From Purshia tridentata (lineage: Eukaryota > Streptophyta > Magnoliopsida > Rosales > Rosaceae), in NCBI GenBank assembly GCA_003254885.1, contig QANT01004366.1:1-22927 (forward strand): DNA of 22,927 nt, read 5' to 3'. Below are positions 17,421 through 22,927 of this stretch, one piece after another (position 1 is the stretch's first letter; each line of letters opens with the position of its first letter). The notes beneath the pieces are model-generated. The model was not told where the DNA came from, made no database searches, and saw nothing but the letters and a program-made list of their open reading frames with translations. Both the position numbers and the translations under genes were made by a program.

Positions 17421-17604
17421 GAAAGTAACGTAGAGTAATGTTTTTGATAAGAAAACTAGAGCTTAACATATGTGCTTATAAAATCTTAAACCTCTCTACC
17501 CATTGTCAATTAATTTTAGACTAGATACTCAAATTCTATTACTGTGAACTCTATTAATATTTACATCAAAAAGTGAGTGCGACACACATTGTCAATTTTC
17601 ATGT
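17421..17604 (+). repeat. LTR-like end of the composite, copy 2
   Basis: Counterpart of 13757-13938 in copy 1, resuming after the insertion at 'gaaagtaacgtagagtaatg' and running to 'ttttcatg', where homology stops. It lies only 43 bases upstream of the candidate TATA box of the next gene. Confidence 0.55.
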
Positions 17605-17646
17605 CGCTCTTCAAGTATAAATGCCCCCCAAAAAAAATATATATAT

Positions 17647-17654
17647 TATATAAA
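17647..17654 (+). promoter_or_regulatory. Candidate TATA box of the 147-residue protein gene
   Basis: TATATAAA lies 217 bases upstream of the ATG and is followed at once by 'gggcccattt' and then 'ttgggccccc'. Both contain the site-II-type TGGGCC/GGCCCA word, common in promoters of plant housekeeping genes. It abuts the end of the composite retroelement block. Confidence 0.5.
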
Positions 17655-17793
17655 GGGCCCATTTTTAAAGTTGGGCCCCCGTATATTTCAGGGCTGGCTC
17701 TGGGCTTTTGATTTTCCGGTTTCCAACTGGGACACAGCACCAAACGTTATCAAACGAAGGACATCAATCCATTTTGCCTAAAAACGCCTACAC

Positions 17794-17796
<3 letters not shown>

Positions 17797-17836
<40 letters not shown>
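17797..17836 (+). repeat. (AG)20 microsatellite in the 5' leader
   Basis: Forty bases of AG repeat end 34 bases before the ATG at 17871. GA/CT repeats are frequent in plant 5' UTRs. Likely length-polymorphic. Confidence 0.95.
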
Positions 17837-17837
<1 letters not shown>

Positions 17838-17870
17838 ATCAGAGTTTTACGATTTCCGTAAGCAAGCAAA

Positions 17871-20800
17871 ATGGATTGGGGTTTTGTACATAAAGCCTGG
17901 GACAAGTGGGCCTCTCTCAACGTTGGCTCTTCTGGTGAGTGCTCACTTCGTAGTATTGTGTGATAAGTTTGTTAATTTTGGGTTTTCATGCATTGAAATG
18001 TTGTGTAGATCAGCCGTTAAAAGCTGCTATACTCATCAACTATGACCCAACCGGACCGTCTCGCTTGCTGTCTACAATGTAGGTCAAATTCAGATTCAGA
18101 TTTCATGTGCTTTTGTTTTTTTTTTCTTTTGTTTGTGGAAATTCTCTTCCTTTTTTTTAGTCCTGAAGTTTCATGCTCGACAATATTGACTACTAAAGAA
18201 GTTGGATTCTTTCGTTGATTAAACTTGTTAGTTGATAAGTAAGAGGAGAAAGACATCTTCTTTCACTGTACAGCATGTTTGTGTTTGATTTAATTTAGAG
18301 GCTGCAACCCAAATTGTTCCTCCAATTCCACAGATTGACATGATAATTGATGCTTGTGTAGCATTTATAAGCACTATCCTAATTTGTTATTTAGAGTTGT
18401 ATGTTCATCTTGGTCATTCTTACTTGTATAAATTATCGTTATGCTGATTTTTTGTTCAGCTATGTGGAATTTTGTGACATTTCTGGAAAGAGTTAACTGG
18501 AGCAATAGTCCTTCAACTTTTCCTCGATTCCCATTTTAGTCTTCCAACTCTTTTTTAAAATCGAGAAGTCCTTAAACTTTTTCAGTTTTCCTAATTTAGT
18601 CCATTTCTTCTATTCCAATTACATTTCTGTTAAAATTGGTCACATGACTCTCATATGACCACTTTTAAAAGGGCAAAAACATCCATCCACATATGCATTT
18701 AAGGCTAGGCATGGATTTTTGGCACAATGGACGGCGGGAATGGAGGGATGTTGGGCAAAATAGCCAGGGTTAGAGGATGACAAGGTTAATAGTATCCATG
18801 GACGTTTTTCACCTTAGAAAAGTGGTCACATGAGGCACGTGACCAATTTTAACTGAAATGTAAATGGAATAGACGGAATGGACTAAAGTGGGAAAACTAG
18901 AAAAGTTTAAGGACTTCTGGATTAAAAAATGAGTTGTAGGACTAAAGTGGGAATTGAGGGAAAGTTGAAGGATTATTGCTCCAATTAAGCCTTCTGAAAA
19001 GTCCAAGAGTAAATTAGAAGGGGAAAAATTCAGGTTATGGAGGATAAGGAAATGTGTTGGACTAAAATGGTTCCATTTGCAGAAATATTGGACTCATTAC
19101 GGGTTAATTTTATGAAGTGTTAGTAAAAGTTTGCAAGTGTCATCAGTATGGTTGTTTGTTACCTCTACATTTTTTCTTTAGTTTCTTTAATATCATGACA
19201 GTTGACACTAGAAAAGCCCAGCTTTGATGACCTTGATAAGTGGGTGACCGATTCTAAAAGCATCAGGTTAAAAGCATCTTTTTGAGTGATTCTATATAAA
19301 TAAGTTAACAAAAGCCATTCTATATTTGAGGGGGGTTTGGTATGTTATTATACTGACGAGTTTATTCTATCCTCCTCTCTCAGTGTCACTGGCATGCTAT
19401 AATTATTGATATTTATCAAAGTTGATCTTGGCGTAAGGATTAAACACAGGCTCTCCCCTTGAAAAGACTTTTTTATCCTTTATTTTCTGTACATTTTTTT
19501 TTTTAGTTGGAACTTTGGTATGATATTTTCTGTCCACTTTAATCCTGCTGATGACTTGTCTATGGAACTCTGCGTGTAAAAATCTACATTTGCATTTCAG
19601 CCTTTTAGGCATGTTGAATGGAAAACTGTTAGATCAGTCTTTGAGTTTTTTCATGTTATAGTTCTTTTTTTTTTTTTTTAGGGGGGGGTTTGGTATGTTA
19701 TTATACTGACGAGTTTATTCTATCCTCCTCTCTCAGTGTGACTGGCATGCTATAATTATTGATATTTATCAAAGTTGATCTTGGTGTAAGGATTAAACAC
19801 AGGCTCTCCCCTTGAAAAGACTTTTTTATCCATTATTTTCCGTACATTTTTTTTTAGTTGGAACTTTGGTATGATATTTTCTGTCCACTTTAATCCTGCT
19901 CATGACTTGTCTATGGAACTCTGCGTGTAAAAATCTACATTTGAATTTCAGCCTTTTAGGCATGTTGAATGGAAAACTGTTAGAGCAGTCTTTGAGTTTT
20001 TTCATGTTATAGTTCTATTTTTTTTTTTTTTTACTTCCTTCATATTAAGTTATTCTTTCAGGTTTTTGTACTTCCCTTTTTTCTTTTCCTTTGGCACAAT
20101 GCTTCTACTTAATTAGCAGTTGAACCAGGGAATCTTTATTGTAGGGGGAGTGGTACCACTTGGTTACAAGGACCATAGGTTGTTTCTCCACCATTTGTTG
20201 TATTTTGTCTGTCTCTAATGATACATATAAAATTGCATGTATTTATTTTCTAATTAAAATTTTATCATAAATTTCACAAAAAATTGGTTCTCAAAAAAAT
20301 AAAAAAATATTTGGATCTTAAAGAATTGGTCTTTCTACCTTTCTATATCATATTGTATCTGTGGCTATATTCAGTGGTGCCTATAGAATATAGGTGTTGT
20401 TTTTGTAGCAGAAAAATGTGAGATTTGCACCCGAGGTGGAAAATTATTGTGATCTGGTAGTAAATGGCTGGTGGTGATGTTGGTTCTGGTCCTTTTGGAT
20501 CTGTGATTGCCACCAAGGAGGATGAAACTGGTGGTAGTTTGAATGGTTGGCCACAAACCCTTTACCAATGAGATTGGGGCTTTTGAACCAAATATTGAAG
20601 AAGGAAACAATAGGATGAAGAGAAATATCATTTTCTTTGTTAATCAATTCAATATTAAAAGTGGATGAAGCAATAGTATTCTTGGTTGTTGATAAATTGA
20701 TATCAACCAATGCAGAGTATTACTGTCAAACAGCCGCCTCTGTATTGAAGTTTTTCCAGAGTTATGACTTTTTATTTTAGTGATATACAAATTGTTTTGG

Positions 20801-22098
20801 GTATTCGGGTTCAACTCTTTCCATAAGTTTTAAATAATGTCTTCAATTCTGAGAGAAATCCTAATTTTAAATGTAACCTTTTCATGTTTTATATGTTTGA
20901 GATCCGTGTAACCAGTCTAACAGGAATTGCCTTAATTTCGAGTGTGGACTAAAATTCTATACATATTCCTTGGTAGGACACATAAAAAACTTGGCTTCTG
21001 TATCAGTATTCTTGTATTCAATGTCATATTTTGCATGTGTTCCTTTCAGAAATAATGATAGGGGACAATCTTATTTCTTTCTCAATGCTTGATATAGGTC
21101 AACAGAAATTCTGTCTTTCAGAAATAATGATAGGGACAAAAATGTCATGCTTATCATTTTGTTTGGATTGGGAGTACTGTACCCAAAGGTTGATTGTATT
21201 CATGCAGCGCAGAACAAGAAGGAATAAATGTGAATCCCATCGAATTGAGCCAATTCATTGATTTCATCAAATGTGACAAGCTTCAGACTGAGAGCTTCAT
21301 TATTGGGACAAATCAATGTAAGACCCTAAACCCTTACTGTGGTGCAACCGCGGTCATTATGCCTAATATTTGATTGCTTAACTGGGAGATTGGGGTGGGG
21401 GTTTGGTTCTTTTATTGCTTATTAAGGATCTTAAAAGTGGCCTTATATGGTGGTACTGAAACCTGCAGAGTTGTTTTTCAGTTTAAAGTGTGAAATTTTG
21501 ACAACAGGTTTTCAGTATATTCATTATGTAGTGTTCTTTCACTACAAGAAAGGGCTTTTTGTGAGGATAGGAAACCGCTGCTAGAAATGAAAAACATGTT
21601 GCAAATATTATGATGGATGTTGTCACATCAATCAAATGGAATGTTAAATTCCGGCTTATAATATCTACAGATCTCATTAAATAGCGATTGTAATGTTTTG
21701 ACGTCTCTAATTGTGGTAAATTTTACTTGATCTAATATTATGGCAGATGTTGTCACATCAATTCACGAGAATTGGTTCTGTGCAAGGTGCATGAACACAT
21801 CAAAACCTGCTGGTGAAGGTGCTATCATTATGCAAACAGCAGCATTTCTATTGGTTGCATTGTAAGCCCATACCATCTTTAATTTTTGCTTTAAGCACCG
21901 AAATGAGGTTTGTGATTTGAATATAATATGTATAGAATGGGAAACTTAAACAAATGTGTCTATTTCGAAGAGGTTTGTGATTGTTTTTGGTGAAATATAA
22001 TTCATTCATGCAGATATGATGGTTCTATTGGCTCAGCATCTCGTGCTATGGTGGCTGTTGATCAGTTTGCATGGCAACTAAGTCGAAGAAATCTGTAA
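17871..22098 (+). CDS. Conserved plant-type 147-residue protein, five exons, function unknown
   Basis: Exons: 17871-17934, 18009-18078, 21208-21317, 21747-21861, 22014-22098. All junctions are GT/AG, and the 444 bases stay in frame to TAA. The protein begins MDWGFVHKAWDKWA, has INYDPTGPSRLLSTIAEQEG (about residues 31-50), then an acidic/hydrophobic middle. A Cys-x-x-Cys pair (C93, C96, in WFCARCMN) precedes a Gly-rich turn (KPAGEG) and a hydrophobic stretch QTAAFLLVALYDGS (about 108-121), and the C-terminus is basic (SRRNL). There is no signal peptide, and the hydrophobic run is short for a membrane span. The codon phases and smooth joins across long introns make the model convincing. I recognise the style of a conserved small plant protein but cannot name a function. 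Intron 2 is 3.1 kb and transposon-laden. Confidence 0.85.
18481..19001. mobile_element. Foldback (MULE-like) MITE in intron 2 with probable target duplication
   Basis: Arms of about 170 bases (18491-18668 and 18814-18991) are reverse complements: 'tggagcaatagtccttcaac' versus 'tggagcaataatccttcaac', 'agaagtccttaaactttt' in both, and 'aattggtcac(a/g)tg' near the inner ends. Flanking words TTCTGGAAAG (18481-18490) and TTCTGAAAAG (18992-19001) match at 9 of 10, suggesting a 9-10-bp target duplication as made by Mutator-like elements. There is no transposase. The overlapping 65-residue minus-strand ORF is part of an arm. Confidence 0.8.
19330..20031 (+). repeat. 353-bp tandem duplication in intron 2
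   Basis: Units 19330-19682 and 19683-20031 are nearly identical, from 'ggggggtttggtatgttatt' to 'catgttatagttct' plus a T tract. Only a few substitutions are seen (gtcactgg/gtgactgg, gatgactt/catgactt, tgcattt/tgaattt). Each unit ends in a T run that meets the G run of the next. The high identity suggests a recent event. Confidence 0.9.
21043..21140 (+). repeat. Short duplication with two acceptor-like words near exon 3
   Basis: 'ctttcagaaataatgatagg' occurs at 21043 and again at 21115 (72-base spacing), each containing TTTCAG. They lie 60-165 bases upstream of the real acceptor of exon 3 (21205-21207) and could act as alternative acceptors. Confidence 0.7.
21540..21555. mobile_element. CACTA (En/Spm)-type transposon terminus
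   Basis: CACTACAAGAAAGGGC matches the hallmark CACTACAAGAAA terminal inverted repeat start of plant CACTA transposons. The matching right terminus (TTCTTGTAGTG) was not seen nearby, so this is probably a terminal fragment or the end of a heavily deleted copy. Confidence 0.6.
21604..21637 (+). pseudogene. Decoy partial copy of the start of exon 4
   Basis: 'gatgttgtcacatcaat' occurs here and again at the real exon 4 start (21734-21766), together with flanking 'atattatg'. In the decoy the acceptor 'ggcag' is replaced by 'gatgg', so it should not be spliced the same way. The similarity stops after 'caatca'. Confidence 0.75.
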
Positions 22099-22500
22099 CC
22101 TTGTTAAAAATATACAGTTGTAAGTTTTTGCCTCATGCATTAGACGAGTGGAATTGTAACTTTTATTCACATGTTTTGATCTCAATAGAAGCAACCGACT
22201 GCATTCATTTGGGGCAGAGAAAGACTCAACTGACTGCTTTTGATCTGACATCAAGTTCTTGTGTATGTGACTCTGTTTTTGTGTGAGACAGAGAGACAGA
22301 ATGAGATTTGGTCAATTGATTCTATATCATATTCTCCAATATATTTTAACTAGAAATAACAAAAGAGAGAACCAGAGGTACAATAATCCTCCCTACTTGG
22401 TAGCTACTGATCACTATCATCATGATTTTATAAGAAATATTTTTCTCACCAGTGAGCATTACCACCTAAGAAGCACGGAAACTCCTTGGGGGTGGAGTGT
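22099..22500 (+). other. 3' flank of the 147-residue protein gene
   Basis: AT-rich sequence likely including the 3' UTR. No canonical AATAAA was noticed. A short 'gacagagagacagaatgag' purine stretch lies near 22287. Small ORFs (22071-22543) overlap the last exon in another frame or have no recognisable similarity. Confidence 0.4.
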
Positions 22501-22638
22501 CAGGTGTCTGACACGCTCCGACACGCGTCTGACACATGTCTAACGCGCATTTAGGCGTCTGTTGACTTTCTCTCAAATTTGACTTTTTGACATGAAGATG
22601 ACACGCCGAGGACACGCCAGGACACTGGAGGGACACGG
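22501..22638. repeat. GACAC-rich segment
   Basis: Seven GACAC words (GACACG five times, plus GACACA and GACACT) in about 130 bases, with GCGTCT words between, in otherwise AT-rich DNA. Similar GACACG-dense sequence occurs in plant repeats, but I could not find termini or an ORF. Confidence 0.5.
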
Positions 22639-22927
22639 GATGAGGATATTGGAGGGTTAATTTGCAATTTTTATTCTAAAGGAAAAAACTTAGGATCTGC
22701 ACACAGGAGATGCCACTGTGCCTCTCTGCTCGATCTGCATGACCAGCCACTGCTTTGCCGTGCTCCTTTGTGCTCCATGCCCACCATGTCTGCCGTTTGT
22801 GTTTTTTTTTTTTTGGGTGGGAGAGAGTAAGAGAGGAGGAAGAAAGATGGAGAGGCAAAGACAAAGAGATAAAGAAAGAAAGAGAGAAGAAAAAAGCGTG
22901 GAGGGAAAAGATGTGCGGGAAAGGAGA
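22639..22927. other. Purine-rich right edge, no gene recognised
   Basis: A T tract (22802-22814) is followed by about 100 bases of almost pure purine (GA-rich). On the minus strand this would be a CT-rich leader-like sequence, so it could be the 5' flank of a gene beyond the window. The 62-residue minus-strand ORF there is low complexity and unsupported. Confidence 0.4.

Larger units (their letters stand above)
14879..17604. mobile_element. Composite retroelement block, copy 2
   Basis: Same order of parts as copy 1, including the non-coding lead-in (14879-15182, matching 11548-11858) and the same head-on RNase H/gag junction. It lacks the MITE of copy 1, keeps the zinc-knuckle region, has a small deletion in RNase H (around 15710), and carries a 595-bp insertion near its right end. 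Shared lead-in, junction and end indicate descent from one block rather than two separate rearrangements. Confidence 0.8.
18079..21207 (+). other. Intron 2 of the 147-residue protein gene, 3.1 kb
   Basis: Bounded by at|gtaggt and atgcag|c. It contains a foldback MITE (18491-18991), a 353-bp tandem duplication (19330-20031) and a short 72-bp-period duplication (21043-21140). The stretch 20032-21040 is AT-rich with no recognised element; the minus-strand ORFs there are unsupported. 18092-18480 likewise shows nothing but T-rich sequence. Confidence 0.8.
21318..21746 (+). other. Intron 3 of the 147-residue protein gene
   Basis: 429 bp with GTAAGA donor and TGGCAG acceptor. It contains a CACTA-type terminus (21540) and a degenerate copy of the exon 3-exon 4 boundary region (21604-21637). 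Confidence 0.8.

Noticed and set aside
20371-20710. Two minus-strand ORFs of 86 and 88 residues in intron 2
   Set aside because: They overlap in different frames, have no recognisable motif and lie inside an intron. They might be transposon debris, but nothing supports coding.
21483-21677. 64-residue minus-strand ORF
   Set aside because: It is antisense across the intron 3 CACTA/decoy segment and shows no domain.
1-22927. A bacterial-style defence or biosynthetic cluster, CRISPR array or tRNA genes
   Set aside because: All recognisable genes are intron-containing plant genes or retroelement remnants. No direct-repeat/spacer array or cloverleaf was seen.

Overview
This is AT-rich plant nuclear DNA. 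The genes have many short exons with GT/AG introns, and there are MITE-like foldbacks, copia retrotransposon debris and (AG)n microsatellites. The splice sites and proteins look like a dicot, possibly a woody one such as a member of Rosaceae; that family assignment is a guess. There are no bacterial-type operons, tRNAs, rRNAs or CRISPR arrays.

Layout. (1) 1-1590: intergenic, with one arm of a foldback-type repeat (547-751) and a GGCCC/GCCCG-rich repeat (1121-1306). (2) 1591-4985: a Mutator-like arrangement of two inverted repeats of about 0.6 kb around 2.1 kb of unique DNA. That DNA holds a small spliced gene model for a 90-residue single-membrane-span protein (2589-3186), a possible minus-strand exon with repeats, and a long T tract with an undetermined base. 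(3) 4990-5584: two MITE-like elements. (4) 5585-11420: a pectin acetylesterase gene (carbohydrate esterase family 13), 12 coding exons, 398 residues, with signal peptide and Ser/Asp/His triad. Its 5' leader intron carries an exact-length 174-bp triplication, and its 3' region a duplicated hairpin. (5) 11548-17604: two copies of a large composite block separated by 0.94 kb. Each copy carries a minus-strand copia RNase H remnant fused head-on to plus-strand gag, protease and pre-integrase remnants, then a tRNA-Met-type primer-binding site and an LTR-like end. Copy 1 has gained a MITE and lost the zinc-knuckle region. Copy 2 has gained a 595-bp solo-LTR-like insertion. (6) 17605-22098: a five-exon gene for a 147-residue conserved-looking plant protein of unknown function. 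Its promoter abuts the retroelement block, and its 3.1-kb intron 2 hosts a foldback MITE with a probable target-site duplication and a 353-bp tandem duplication. Intron 3 contains a CACTA-type terminus and a damaged copy of the start of exon 4. (7) 22099-22927: 3' flank, a GACAC-rich segment and a purine-rich tract.

The two well-supported genes (pectin acetylesterase and the 147-residue protein) lie in the same orientation but show no functional link. The pectin acetylesterase acts in the wall on pectin O-acetylation; the other is probably an intracellular housekeeping protein, inferred only from its site-II-like promoter motifs. Most of the novelty lies in transposon architecture and its intrusion into gene leaders and introns. 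I found no convincing undescribed multi-gene system.
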